A stretch of DNA of 64,000 nucleotides from positions 3,977,001 to 4,041,000 of the forward strand of contig NZ_CP023777.1 of assembly GCF_002557795.1 (NCBI RefSeq), in the 5' to 3' direction. Within the stretch, counting starts at the first letter, position 1. The number at the start of each line of letters is the position of its first letter. A model generated the notes under the pieces. That model saw only the letters and a program-made list of their open reading frames with translations, did no database searches and had not been told where the DNA came from. This document shows, one piece after another, positions 9,301 through 17,286 of this stretch. The stretch comes from Chitinophaga caeni (GTDB lineage Bacteria > Bacteroidota > Bacteroidia > Chitinophagales > Chitinophagaceae). A program made the translations under genes and the position numbers.

Positions 9301-9770
9301 ATAGCCAGTTTGGCGGCGTAGGATATTCATTAACCCACGCGGTATTGGCAGAAGAAGGGAAGCTGAAGAAAACCATCCCCGGTCGCTATAACGGTATCAT
9401 CGGGGATGGAGTAGTCATGGATAAGGATGGTAATTACATTCCCAATACGACGATCGCAACCAATATCCAGGCATATTATAACGAGCACTTCAAACGCGAT
9501 AACGTGGAAGCGAATACTTTCAGCACCGACTTTATCAAGTTAAGGGAAACAAGGATCGATTATACCTTGGATTCCAAATTGGTACGCAGGTTGAAATTGC
9601 AGCGTGCTTCCGTGGGAATCTTCGGCCGCGACTTGTTTATGATTACCGATTGGCCAGCTTTCGACCCTGAATTTGGTACACTTTCAGGTGATGATATCAA
9701 CAAAGGATTTGAAATCGGTCAGTTCCCATCAACGAGAACAATCGGGATAAACCTAACCGTGGGCTTCTAA
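6345..9770 (+). CDS. SusC/RagA-like TonB-dependent transporter with N-terminal STN signalling domain
   Basis: A 1141-residue outer-membrane transporter. Order of parts: signal peptide (1-20, ends TVTAQ); STN domain (about 30-96, KDLTLKEVVESLQRKEKLSV to NNNIYIKN); carboxypeptidase-regulatory-like beta-sandwich (about 110-185, GTVLSKDDNSPIPGATI); linker with VVTALGIKREEKALGYAV; plug with DGVITS and LYGSRGANGAIIITTK; then a long beta-barrel ending in a hydrophobic residue (TVGF). The STN domain is what distinguishes receptors that signal to FecR/ECF pairs, matching the two genes upstream. The substrate is unknown; the SusD and DUF5689 partners suggest a polymer or peptide. The gene lies 13 bases before its SusD. 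Confidence 0.95.
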   Translation: MKKLVSGICSLLLAATVTAQSNSPITTFSKKDLTLKEVVESLQRKEKLSVMYDNAVNSNALVHLPSTKLSLDQLVKILGQQTGLDVKLINNNIYIKNKPANNASVQQEKITVKGTVLSKDDNSPIPGATIAVNGKVSAVSGQDGSFALDVPKGATLEFKSIGLSPVKYVANAGANNIKIEMSTNVTQLNSVVVTALGIKREEKALGYAVTKMDNEDFTNAISNNWTNNLSGKVAGVNILKSNGGPGGSNKIILRGENTFDMNNEALIVIDGVITSASSGRMTGTGSGSYLDGDSPTDFGTSLNDINPEDIENVTVLKGPGASALYGSRGANGAIIITTKSGSSIQKGLGVSFNSNSSFESISRWPDYQYEYGQGAAGQDSWYSYLTTADGSSTKSTSSSWGPKFDGQSYFQYDPQTRTTGAERTPWVPYTNNRKDFFETGKNFTNALSIEGGNKNTNARLSFTNLNNTWIVPNTGYTRNTIAISLNHKVTEKLKISTKVNYTNKKADNLPSTGYNNQTIMYFIRGLVPNANIDWFRDYWVPGKEQLEQTRPFSSLLDNPFLQVYEMLNTMNRHSIVGNVSANYDFTKNLSLTVRSSLDYSYDARSQRRPKGTQKFVDGMYRTQNIFNQETNMDFMLRYSKSLVKNVKADISFGGSRMHNKYNKDEVRAEKLRVPGEYNFANSKINLETRPYHSEYAVNSLYGLIALSYKDFLYFDATLRNDWTSTLAVPADLSRTSYFYDSYNVSTILSELFELPRNINYLKLRGSIATVGSGGTTPYLTMFGYVPQTNYNSGLSNPTYIANEDLEPSKTVSYEVGTEMKLFGRFNLDVAVYQNNSKNQIIRAPIDPSSGFRGSVLNAGEIRNRGIEIAASYNVLKNKKGLNWTTNITYSTNKGKILTLAKGLDTYILGTGPANRGQITAIPGGYMGDLYGLGYERAPDGQIIYNDLGYPILGQSVKYLGNTNPDYRFGWGNEFKWKQFRFNFLFDSQFGGVGYSLTHAVLAEEGKLKKTIPGRYNGIIGDGVVMDKDGNYIPNTTIATNIQAYYNEHFKRDNVEANTFSTDFIKLRETRIDYTLDSKLVRRLKLQRASVGIFGRDLFMITDWPAFDPEFGTLSGDDINKGFEIGQFPSTRTIGINLTVGF

Positions 9771-9783
9771 AAATTGTAACGAC

Positions 9784-11232
9784 ATGAAATTATTGAAATA
9801 CAGCTTTTACATATTAGCAAGTGCAGGCTTATTGCTATCCGCTTGTAGGAAGGATTTCGAAGAAATCAATACCGACCCAAACAAGGCAAGATACGCCAAC
9901 CCTGAAACACTGATCGGCCCATCGCTGATCAGGATGGTACAGGTCAATCAAAATCGTTGCCTTAGGATCAACAACGAGTTGATGCAAGTACACGTAACCA
10001 CGATCAACTCCGACGAGATACACCGTTACGTAATCCGCCCCGCTGAATCAGACTATCTCTGGAATAACTGGTATCCCGAAAGGACAGACTTTTTGGATAT
10101 TTACAGGGGCGGCGTTAAGTTAGACAGTAACAGCACCTACATGGGCATTGGCTTAATCCTTGATGCATGGAACATTTCCTTGTTGACGGATATGTTTGGC
10201 GATGTACCGTATTCAGAGGCGAATATGGGTAGGTATGAAGATATATATCAACCCAAATTCGACAAACAGGAAGATATTTATATGGATGTCTTCAAGAAAT
10301 TGGAAGCAGCAAATACTTTACTGGCTAAAGGAGTTACCGTAGCTGAAGGAGATGCGACATTAGACTACCTATACCATACTGACCCAGCACTATGGCGTAA
10401 ATTTGGTAATAGTTTGTACTTGCGCCTTTTATTGCGCGTATCCGGGAAAGCGGAAGCCAACGCACCAGCCAAGATGCAGGAGATCGTTGCCAACCCTAGC
10501 CAATATCCATTATTTGCCAATAACGATGAATCCGCTATTTTAAGGTTCACAACTACCCCACCCTTCGTATCGGCATTTAACACTTACCGCGATTACGATT
10601 TTAATGGGGACAACGGTTTATCAACCTTCTTTATCAATAATTTAAAAGAATGGGATGACCCGAGGATCAATAAATGGGCATCCAAAGTAAGTGGAACATT
10701 CGAGGGAATCAGTTCCGGTTACGCCGTGGGCGATGTACCGGAAAGACAATCCTATTACTTGGCCGCATTAAAAAACGAACCCTTGCTGGGCAACATCTTG
10801 AATTATCCGGAGTTACAATTCATCTTGGCCGAAGCAGCCTTGAAAGGTTATATCAGCGGCAGTGCGCAAAGTTTCTATGAAGAAGGGGTAAAAGCAGCCT
10901 TAAACCTCTGGGGATATGAAATGCCGGATAATTACCTAAGCCGCGAAGGCATTAAATGGAATGAAAGTGACATGGAATTTGACAAGATGGAGAAAATCCA
11001 TTTGCAGAAATATTATACCATGTTCTTTACAGACTTCCAGCAATGGTACGAATACCGCAGAACAGGGCATCCAGTGCTTCCAAAAGGACCCGGTTTGAGA
11101 AACGATGGTAAAATGCCGAGCCGCTTAAATTACCCGGTTATGGTTCAGACACTCAATGCTACCAATTACAAAAATGCAGTTGAGCAGATGGGTCCAGATG
11201 ATATCAATACCAAGGTATGGTGGAATAAATAA
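9784..11232 (+). CDS. SusD/RagB family nutrient-binding outer-membrane lipoprotein
   Basis: A 482-residue lipoprotein with a lipobox ending LLLSAC (Cys21). It belongs to the SusD-like group commonly paired with SusC in peptide or unknown-substrate systems, with stretches such as GLILDAWNISLLTDMFGDVPYSEA (tetratricopeptide-like helices), NSLYLRLLLRVSG, and QFILAEAALKG. SusD proteins form the lid of the SusC barrel and bind substrate at the cell surface. The gene is 13 bases after SusC and 28 before a DUF5689 lipoprotein, so all three are co-transcribed. No glycan specificity can be inferred, since no hydrolase gene is linked. Confidence 0.93.
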   Translation: MKLLKYSFYILASAGLLLSACRKDFEEINTDPNKARYANPETLIGPSLIRMVQVNQNRCLRINNELMQVHVTTINSDEIHRYVIRPAESDYLWNNWYPERTDFLDIYRGGVKLDSNSTYMGIGLILDAWNISLLTDMFGDVPYSEANMGRYEDIYQPKFDKQEDIYMDVFKKLEAANTLLAKGVTVAEGDATLDYLYHTDPALWRKFGNSLYLRLLLRVSGKAEANAPAKMQEIVANPSQYPLFANNDESAILRFTTTPPFVSAFNTYRDYDFNGDNGLSTFFINNLKEWDDPRINKWASKVSGTFEGISSGYAVGDVPERQSYYLAALKNEPLLGNILNYPELQFILAEAALKGYISGSAQSFYEEGVKAALNLWGYEMPDNYLSREGIKWNESDMEFDKMEKIHLQKYYTMFFTDFQQWYEYRRTGHPVLPKGPGLRNDGKMPSRLNYPVMVQTLNATNYKNAVEQMGPDDINTKVWWNK

Positions 11233-11260
11233 TGTTATAACATCCTAAAGAAATTCACTT

Positions 11261-12541
11261 ATGAATAAAAAATTTTGGTTGATCACCGCCATTTCGGCTT
11301 GCATTGGCTTAGCTGCCTGCATGAAGGAATACGACAACCCCGCTATCGGGCAACCCAGCCCTTATATCTCTATAGAAGTGCTGCGCCAACAATATAAAGG
11401 AAATGACCTCATCTTAACGGAAGCCGCGATGATCGGGGCGAAAACAATCCGCGGGGTCGTAATTTCCGATACTGCGGGACATAATTTTCCCGCTGGCGTA
11501 TTCGTAGTGCAAGATGATAGTAAAGGAAAGATGCGGGGTATTACCCTCGTTCAAGAAAATAATAGTCCCGTTAACGTGTCTATCGGTGATTCAGTGATCG
11601 TAAACATTGTAAACACCCGGATGGTAAACAACCGCGGATCGTTACAAATCGTCGGTGTAAAACCTGGCAATATCAACAAATTATCAGGAGGAGCCGAAGT
11701 GAAAGTTAGTAGCATTACCCTTTCGCAATTGGGCGCAGATTTCGACAATTTTGAAAGCACCTTGGTGCAGTTCAATGCAGACATCTTCCCGGAAGCAGCC
11801 CCCGGCACTAAATACTCCGGTGTAAACGGCTTGAGTGATGGACTGGATTCCACGATCTCCTTATTGACACTTAACACGGCGAAGTTTGCCAATAACAGCG
11901 TTCCGGTCAGTGCCACCTTCAAAGGGATTCCAACAATTCAAAACGAATCCGGCACACAACGCGATAGCACCGCTGCGAAGTATATCGTGATGCGTACTAT
12001 CCAGGATGTACAATTTGCCAGCGGAAAACTGTACAATACTTTCCCTGAAGATTTCGAATCACCCAACGCTTCCGAAAAAGGTAGCTATGCATCCAAGGCG
12101 ATTGATCTTAAGACCGGGAACTGGACACTTAACCAAGCCATCCTCGGTACAACGAAAGACCGCGACCGCTTTAATCCTGCCGGCAAGCAATGTATCCGTA
12201 TGCAGCAGAACTTAAGCTATAACACCTTCGTGCAAATGAACTTTGATTTGCCAAACGGCGCTTCCAAGGTGACTTTATCATATGGATCTTATTACAACGA
12301 TGCCAGTAGTTCCTGGGTGTTGGAAGCCTCTACCGACGGTGGTACAACTTGGACAGCTGTTAGTGATACCATCAGCAATGCATCTTCCCAAGCAAAAGTG
12401 GCCACCATCATGCTGGATATTCAAGTACCCGTGCGTTTCCGCGTAACGAAAATCGGTTTAGGCCCCACGAACGGCACCACGATTCTTAATGGTCGCTTGA
12501 GTATCGAAGATATAGCCATCTACGAGAGAATCCCCGGATAA
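11261..12541 (+). CDS. DUF5689 lipoprotein with C-terminal choice-of-anchor-like beta-sandwich
   Basis: A 426-residue lipoprotein (lipobox IGLAAC, Cys20). Residues about 40-245 match the DUF5689 pattern: an N-terminal strand set around IRGVVISDTAGHNFPAGVFVVQDD, then OB-like strands (GDSVIVNIVNTRM; LVQFNADIF). Residues about 258-425 look like a jelly-roll module of the choice-of-anchor J / MAM kind, beginning FPEDFESPN and containing STDGGTTWTAV. DUF5689 proteins usually sit behind SusC/SusD pairs and are presumed surface-exposed accessory binders. It is the last gene of this operon and is followed by a perfect palindromic terminator at 12560-12590. Confidence 0.85.
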   Translation: MNKKFWLITAISACIGLAACMKEYDNPAIGQPSPYISIEVLRQQYKGNDLILTEAAMIGAKTIRGVVISDTAGHNFPAGVFVVQDDSKGKMRGITLVQENNSPVNVSIGDSVIVNIVNTRMVNNRGSLQIVGVKPGNINKLSGGAEVKVSSITLSQLGADFDNFESTLVQFNADIFPEAAPGTKYSGVNGLSDGLDSTISLLTLNTAKFANNSVPVSATFKGIPTIQNESGTQRDSTAAKYIVMRTIQDVQFASGKLYNTFPEDFESPNASEKGSYASKAIDLKTGNWTLNQAILGTTKDRDRFNPAGKQCIRMQQNLSYNTFVQMNFDLPNGASKVTLSYGSYYNDASSSWVLEASTDGGTTWTAVSDTISNASSQAKVATIMLDIQVPVRFRVTKIGLGPTNGTTILNGRLSIEDIAIYERIPG

Positions 12542-12559
12542 ATAATATTGGTTAACAAG

Positions 12560-12590
12560 GCGGGGAATAAATTTATTCCCCGCTTTTTTT
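12560..12590 (+). terminator. Terminator of the sigma/SusCD operon
   Basis: A perfect 24-base palindrome (12-bp arms GCGGGGAATAAA / TTTATTCCCCGC at 12560-12583) followed by seven T. It starts 19 bases after the DUF5689 stop codon. Confidence 0.92.
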
Positions 12591-12852
12591 ATGCCTTAGG
12601 GCAAATGAATTCAATGGAAAGTAGATCATCCATAAAGAACTTAGGGCTATTATCAGCTGCAAGCAGCGCAGCGTTCGGGATAGCCACTGAAAACGGTATC
12701 GCTAAATTGTACGTTTAAATTGAGGCAAACTGCTAGTATCTTGCAAGAGAGAAAAATAACCGGGGTTCGTCCCGGTTATTTAATTTAAAGTTGTATGGCT
12801 TTTTTGTCAACCCCAGTAAACTATTTACAGGTACTGATTGACTTGGGATGTA
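12591..12852. other. Short intergenic stretch with a weak 37-codon ORF
   Basis: No confident gene. On the plus strand ATG 12605 to stop 12718 gives 37 codons beginning MNSMESRSS; it has no promoter match and no recognisable family, so I do not call it. The remainder holds the hairpin at 12754-12781. Confidence 0.4.
12754..12781 (-). terminator. Terminator downstream of the thioesterase gene
   Basis: 11-bp arms AAATAACCGGG (12754-12764) and CCCGGTTATTT (12771-12781) with a 6-base loop. Read on the minus strand the stem is followed by a short T-rich run, which suits the thioesterase gene ending at 12853. Confidence 0.7.
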
Positions 12853-13353
12853 TTATATTTTAGGGGCAATGTATTTACTCATTTCTTCATCGATACCTTT
12901 ACGCAGCTCCATCAGGCGGATAGCGTAATCTTCCATGGCCTTTTCTTCTTCCGTTTCCGGTGTCCACTTAGGTACGTTTACCGGTTTTCCATCTTCATCT
13001 ACCGCCACGAATACGATTACGCAATGCGTTGTTTTATGTTGGTCGGTACGTTGCGGTTTACCGGCATACACATCAATTGCAACGTGCATGCTGGTTTTCC
13101 CCGTATAGATGATCTTTGCTTTTATTTCGATCAGGTCCCCGATGGCAATAGGTTTATAAAACCTGATTCCGCCCACATAGATCGTGACGCAATATTGCCC
13201 GCTCCAATTTACGGCAGCCACGTATCCTGCCTGGTCAATCCACTTCATCACGGCGCCACCGTGCACTTTCCCGCCAAAATTGACATGTACCGGTTCTGCT
13301 AAAAACCTCAGGTTCGATCCGGGATTTCTTTTCATTTGGGTTTGTTGTTCCAT
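12853..13353 (-). CDS. Acyl-CoA thioesterase (hotdog fold)
   Basis: A 166-residue single hotdog-domain protein related to YciA/BACH-type acyl-CoA hydrolases. The key segment is GGKVHGGAVMKWIDQAGYVAA, where the helix residues Asp and neighbouring Gly/His form the thioesterase site, followed by strands YVGGIRFYKPIAIGDLIEI and KIIYTGKTSMHVAI. It cleaves acyl-CoA to free acid and CoA in the cytosol; chain-length preference is unknown. The ATG at 13353 is chosen; a TTG five codons upstream is the only extension. It lies 41 bases after the dusB-like gene on the same strand, and could be co-transcribed with it. Confidence 0.9.
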   Translation of the reverse strand: MEQQTQMKRNPGSNLRFLAEPVHVNFGGKVHGGAVMKWIDQAGYVAAVNWSGQYCVTIYVGGIRFYKPIAIGDLIEIKAKIIYTGKTSMHVAIDVYAGKPQRTDQHKTTHCVIVFVAVDEDGKPVNVPKWTPETEEEKAMEDYAIRLMELRKGIDEEMSKYIAPKI

Positions 13354-13394
13354 ATTGAATAGTCTCAAAATTGATCATGATAATTAACAGGCCA

Positions 13395-14438
13395 TCACCC
13401 TAATAATCCTGCCTTCGTATGGTAGTCGATGATTTCAATCGGGCTTCTTTCGATCTCGTAAGATGCATAGGTTTGTTGAATCTCGTCCAAAAGCTCCAGC
13501 ACGGCATCAACTTCATCCAGCCTTACCAATTTAGCACGGTAATCTTTAATATTAGGTAACCCCTTGAGGTAATTCGCGTAGCGGCCTCTCATCTCGTTGA
13601 TACCTACACGTTGGCTTTGCCAATTTACAGCCCTCAACAAGTGCTCTCTACATACCGCTATCCTTTCAGCCACGGTCGGCGGTGGCAGTATTTCACCGGT
13701 ATTTAAGTAATGTTTAATCTCCCTGAAGATCCAAGGATAACCGATAGCTGCCCTACCGATCATAATTCCATCCACCCCGTAGCGATTTTTGTATTCCAAT
13801 GCCATCTGCGGGCTATTGATATCACCATTACCAAATATAGGAATCTTGATCCGGGGATTTTCTTTAACTTTTGCGATCAACGACCAGTCGGCAGTACCCT
13901 TATAAAGCTGGCTGCGGGTTCTACCATGAATAGTCAAAGCCTGGATACCTGCATCCTGCAACCTTTCGGCTACTTCTTCAATATTTTTCGAACTATCATC
14001 CCAACCCAAACGCGTTTTGACGGTAACAGGTAAACTGGTAGCTTTCACGCAAGCTGCCGTCAACCTAACCATCAGGTCAACGTCTTTCAATACTCCTGCT
14101 CCGGCGCCGGCGCAAGCTACTTTCTTCACCGGGCAGCCAAAATTGATATCCAGCAGATCCGGATTCGTTACTTCAACTATTTGCGCTGCCATGGAAAGAC
14201 TATCTTCGTCGCCACCAAAAATCTGTATACCTACAGGTCTTTCGTATTCGAAAATATCCAGTTTCTTCCTGCACTGAATCGCGTTTCGGATCAAGCCTTC
14301 ACTCGAAATAAACTCGGTATACATCAAGTCCGCTCCATTCGATTTACATAAAGCACGGAACGGGGGATCGCTCACATCTTCCATTGGCGCTAACAATAGC
14401 GGGAAGCCAGGTAGTTCTATCGGGCCAATTTTAACCAA
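13395..14438 (-). CDS. dusB: tRNA-dihydrouridine synthase, DusB type
   Basis: An FMN-dependent TIM-barrel enzyme reducing specific uridines in the tRNA D-loop. Family motifs are clear: LLLAPMEDVSDPPFRALC at the start of the barrel, DINFGCPVKKV followed by the cysteine-containing CAGAGAGVL (catalytic acid), TVKTRLGWD, IHGRTRSQLYKG, and GIMIGRAAIGYPWIF in the phosphate-binding region. No ATG exists at the 5' end. The frame is open up to 14480, but a TAATTTTG -7 box (14457-14464, minus strand) lies inside that extension, so a TTG at 14438 or 14444 is the likely start; 14438 gives the usual family beginning VKIGPIELPGFP and 347 residues. Confidence 0.92.
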   Translation of the reverse strand: MVKIGPIELPGFPLLLAPMEDVSDPPFRALCKSNGADLMYTEFISSEGLIRNAIQCRKKLDIFEYERPVGIQIFGGDEDSLSMAAQIVEVTNPDLLDINFGCPVKKVACAGAGAGVLKDVDLMVRLTAACVKATSLPVTVKTRLGWDDSSKNIEEVAERLQDAGIQALTIHGRTRSQLYKGTADWSLIAKVKENPRIKIPIFGNGDINSPQMALEYKNRYGVDGIMIGRAAIGYPWIFREIKHYLNTGEILPPPTVAERIAVCREHLLRAVNWQSQRVGINEMRGRYANYLKGLPNIKDYRAKLVRLDEVDAVLELLDEIQQTYASYEIERSPIEIIDYHTKAGLLG

Positions 14439-14456
14439 TTGCAAAATTTTAAGGCA

Positions 14457-14464
14457 CAAAATTA
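14457..14464 (-). promoter_or_regulatory. -7 promoter element for dusB
   Basis: TAATTTTG on the minus strand fits TAnnTTTG and ends 18 bases before the proposed TTG start at 14438. No convincing -33 element. Confidence 0.4.
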
Positions 14465-14662
14465 AGTATTCCAAGCTCAATTCATCTTCATAATCCTGTA
14501 AAAGTTGATATTTAAGCCAACGGAAATCGGGAGAAGAGGGAGTACAAACATTTCACTAAAATATATATTACAATATCATACATATATTTACTTTAAAACA
14601 TACAATAGCTGTTTAGAATTATTCTTGACAGGCAACAGCAACGATATATCCTCAAAGCTCCT

Positions 14663-14670
14663 TACCTTTG
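14663..14670 (+). promoter_or_regulatory. -7 promoter element for the BtuB-like receptor gene
   Basis: TACCTTTG, 28 bases before the ATG at 14699. No -33 TTTG at the right distance. I looked for a cobalamin riboswitch in the 14480-14660 leader and did not recognise one. Confidence 0.4.
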
Positions 14671-14698
14671 CCCGCTCATCACAAAACGAAAGTAGAAA

Positions 14699-16636
14699 AT
14701 GCGACAGAACCGGATTGCATTGAAGAATGGATTCCTAACATTAGCTTTAGCTTTACCTATGGGATTATCCGCACAAGAGATGAACAAACAACTCGATCCC
14801 GTTACCGTGACGGCCACCATTCAACCCGTATCCAGCTCAAGAACGGGGAGAAATCTTACAATTATCAAAGGCTCGGATATTGCATCATTGCCGGTACATT
14901 CATTAGATGAATTGTTGCGCTATGTTCCGGGGCTGGAAGTACAAGCACGTGGGCCAATGGGTGCGCAAAGCGATTTTGTAGTGCGCGGCGGAACATTCCA
15001 GCAAGTGCTGGTAATCATAGATGGATTAAGGGTTAATGACCCCAATACGGGCCATTTTAGCAGTTATATCCCGGTTACTCCCGGGGAGATTGATCGTATT
15101 GAAATTTTAAAAGGAGCTTCTTCAGCCATATACGGCTCGGAAGCGGTAGGCGGCGTAATTCACATTATAACGAAAACCTTCCATGCTAATAACCAGTCCA
15201 GCCAAGATTACGATGCAAGCGTAACGGGTGGCGCGTACGGCTTGTGGAACGCTTCCGGCAATGCCTTTATTAACACCGGCAAAACTGCAATCAGTGCAGG
15301 CGTATTGAGTAACAATACCAATGGCCAGTCGCTGAGAGGCATAGACGGGTTTGTTCATGCCAACACGATCTCGCTCGCAGCTAGCCAGCAGCTCGGTGGA
15401 AAATGGCGTTTATCAGCAAGATCCAGTTATGATACACGCAATTTTGCAGCGCAGGGATTTTATACTACCTATGCCTCCGACACGGCATCAGAAAATGTAA
15501 ATACCTGGTGGAATCAATTGCAGTTGGATTACCAACAAGAAAAAGAACACCTATCGATCCGGCTGGGATATAAATCCGTTGACGATACTTACAAGTACAA
15601 TCCTTCCAGCGTCGCTAACAGCAGCAACAGCCAATTATGGCAGCTGCTAACGACATATGAAAGGTCTATCGGTAAAAAAGGGAGTATCGTTACCGGCGTG
15701 CAAGGGCAAAGCAAGAGTATTTCTTCCAATGACCGGGGAGATCATGATCTTCAACAAGGAGCAGTATTCTTCGGTTACCAGCAAGGCATCGGGGATGGGT
15801 TTACATTAAATCCCGCCTTGAGGTTAGATTGGAACGAGGGAAGCGGAACCGAATTGGTACCGCAAATGAACTTATCTTACCGCCATGCTTGGTACCAATT
15901 AAGAGCGAGTGCAGGCAAAACGATCAGGGATGCCGATTTCACTGAGCGGTATAATAACTATAACAAGGCTTACGTAAGCAGCGGCCGCCTGGGGAACCCG
16001 GATTTAAGCCCGGAACATTCCTGGAGTTACGAAGCAGGCGCAGATATCTATATAGGAAATCACTTCCGCTTGGCTACAACCGTATTCCGCCGCGAACAAG
16101 ATGATGTGATAGATTGGGCGGATACACCCTTCGATGCGTTACCAAGAAAAGAGAATCTTAACCCGGCAGGCTCTTTTGCTTTGGCAAAAAATATCTCCGA
16201 AGTAAATACAACTGGCTGGGAAGCTGATGTATACTACCACAGGAAGATGCCAAGGGGCTACCTATTTTCTATGAATGCCGGTTTTGTGTGGATGGATACG
16301 CAAAGTAGCGATGGAAACACATCTTTTTATATCAGCAGCCACGCGAAATTACTCACGAATTTCAGCTTACAGCTGGGCGCACCGCGTTGGGAAATTGCAT
16401 TGAACGGTTTATACAAAATCCGCAATGCTCAAAGCAATGATGCGATCAAGGCTTATGTTAATAAATCTTATTTCGTAATGAATGGCAAAGCATCTTACCA
16501 TCTTATAAAAGATAGGTGTTCGGTATTTTTACAAGTAGATAACATATTTGACCGTAACTATCAAGATTTGCTCGCCGCACAGATGCCCGGACGATGGATT
16601 ATGGGTGGCGCTCAATTTCACTTACATAAGAATTAA
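14699..16636 (+). CDS. TonB-dependent outer-membrane receptor, BtuB-like
   Basis: A 645-residue TonB receptor without the SusC-type N-terminal extension. Signal peptide 1-25 (ends MGLSAQ), a short TonB-box region (DPVTVTA), plug domain (about 45-165; LDELLRYVPGLEVQARG, DFVVRGG, IDGLRVNDP, ILKGASSAIYGSEAVGGVI), then a roughly 22-strand barrel ending GGAQFHLHKN. Size and plug motifs resemble vitamin B12/siderophore receptors such as BtuB. The substrate is not certain: no cobalamin riboswitch or B12 gene is adjacent. It is monocistronic, followed by a hairpin shared with the convergent gene. Confidence 0.88.
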   Translation: MRQNRIALKNGFLTLALALPMGLSAQEMNKQLDPVTVTATIQPVSSSRTGRNLTIIKGSDIASLPVHSLDELLRYVPGLEVQARGPMGAQSDFVVRGGTFQQVLVIIDGLRVNDPNTGHFSSYIPVTPGEIDRIEILKGASSAIYGSEAVGGVIHIITKTFHANNQSSQDYDASVTGGAYGLWNASGNAFINTGKTAISAGVLSNNTNGQSLRGIDGFVHANTISLAASQQLGGKWRLSARSSYDTRNFAAQGFYTTYASDTASENVNTWWNQLQLDYQQEKEHLSIRLGYKSVDDTYKYNPSSVANSSNSQLWQLLTTYERSIGKKGSIVTGVQGQSKSISSNDRGDHDLQQGAVFFGYQQGIGDGFTLNPALRLDWNEGSGTELVPQMNLSYRHAWYQLRASAGKTIRDADFTERYNNYNKAYVSSGRLGNPDLSPEHSWSYEAGADIYIGNHFRLATTVFRREQDDVIDWADTPFDALPRKENLNPAGSFALAKNISEVNTTGWEADVYYHRKMPRGYLFSMNAGFVWMDTQSSDGNTSFYISSHAKLLTNFSLQLGAPRWEIALNGLYKIRNAQSNDAIKAYVNKSYFVMNGKASYHLIKDRCSVFLQVDNIFDRNYQDLLAAQMPGRWIMGGAQFHLHKN

Positions 16637-16646
16637 AAATAAAAGC

Positions 16647-16687
16647 GATCATCCATCCACTCAAAAATAGTAGATGGATGATCTTTC
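16647..16687. terminator. Bidirectional terminator between convergent genes
   Basis: 11-bp arms GATCATCCATC (16647-16657) and GATGGATGATC (16673-16683) with a 15-base loop, then TTTCC. It separates the receptor gene from the minus-strand gene ending at 16699. Confidence 0.65.
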
Positions 16688-16698
16688 CATCCGTATAT

Positions 16699-17259
16699 TC
16701 AACTAGACTTTTTAACCTTGGCAATCGGTCCAAATTTCCTGCTGGCTTCCAGCTCCTGGATAAACGGCAAGTCATTTTGGATGTACAAACGGGTCAATTG
16801 TTCAAAATAATTATCTAATTGAAAAAATTGAGAAGTCCTGGCGGAACCGATGAGCTTTGTTAACCTCTTGTAATACCTCATTTGAATAGCGCCGTATTCC
16901 TTTTCATTAGCCCATAGATGGCGGGTTATATTGTATAACTTTTCTTCTTCCAACGATGTAAACTTCTCGTTATAAGTCCTCAACAAAACATCTCTTTCTT
17001 GCTTCCAAGGAAGCTTCTCGGTTTCGTACTCCATAAATTCGTCTAAAAATTTCATCTGTTCTCCCGGTGTAATGTCCAGGTACTCGCAAAAGAGTAATTC
17101 CCTTGTTTTACCGAAGATTTTATAGATAACATCCGGTTCATAAACAGGTTTCGCTACCGTGTTAGCGTCGATATTTCCGGGAGATGCATCTTGGGCGACG
17201 GCAGGGAGCACAAACAAACAGGCTACCATCGTACAACAGCCATAAATAAAAGATTTCAT
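16699..17259 (-). CDS. Exported protein of unknown function, mostly helical
   Basis: A 186-residue protein with signal peptide (FIYGCCTMVACLFVLPAVAQ) and a charged, helix-rich mature part (EFMEYETEKLPWKQERDVL; RLTKLIGSARTSQFFQLDNY). I recognise no family. The pattern of alternating helices with many Glu, Lys and Tyr residues and no Cys in the mature domain is like Spy/periplasmic helper proteins, but this is only a resemblance. The start at 17259 places the signal peptide at the N-terminus; another in-frame ATG lies nine codons upstream (17286). It faces the BtuB-like gene and shares its terminator region; upstream is a gene-poor kilobase. Confidence 0.65.
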   Translation of the reverse strand: MKSFIYGCCTMVACLFVLPAVAQDASPGNIDANTVAKPVYEPDVIYKIFGKTRELLFCEYLDITPGEQMKFLDEFMEYETEKLPWKQERDVLLRTYNEKFTSLEEEKLYNITRHLWANEKEYGAIQMRYYKRLTKLIGSARTSQFFQLDNYFEQLTRLYIQNDLPFIQELEASRKFGPIAKVKKSS

Positions 17260-17286
17260 ACGCTGCGGTTTAATTTGGTGTAACAT

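Noticed and set aside
12838..13302. Plus-strand ORF of 154 codons opposite the thioesterase
   Set aside because: Antisense shadow of a recognised hotdog thioesterase gene.
14480..14698. Cobalamin riboswitch before the BtuB-like receptor
   Set aside because: I looked for the conserved B12-box core and did not find it.
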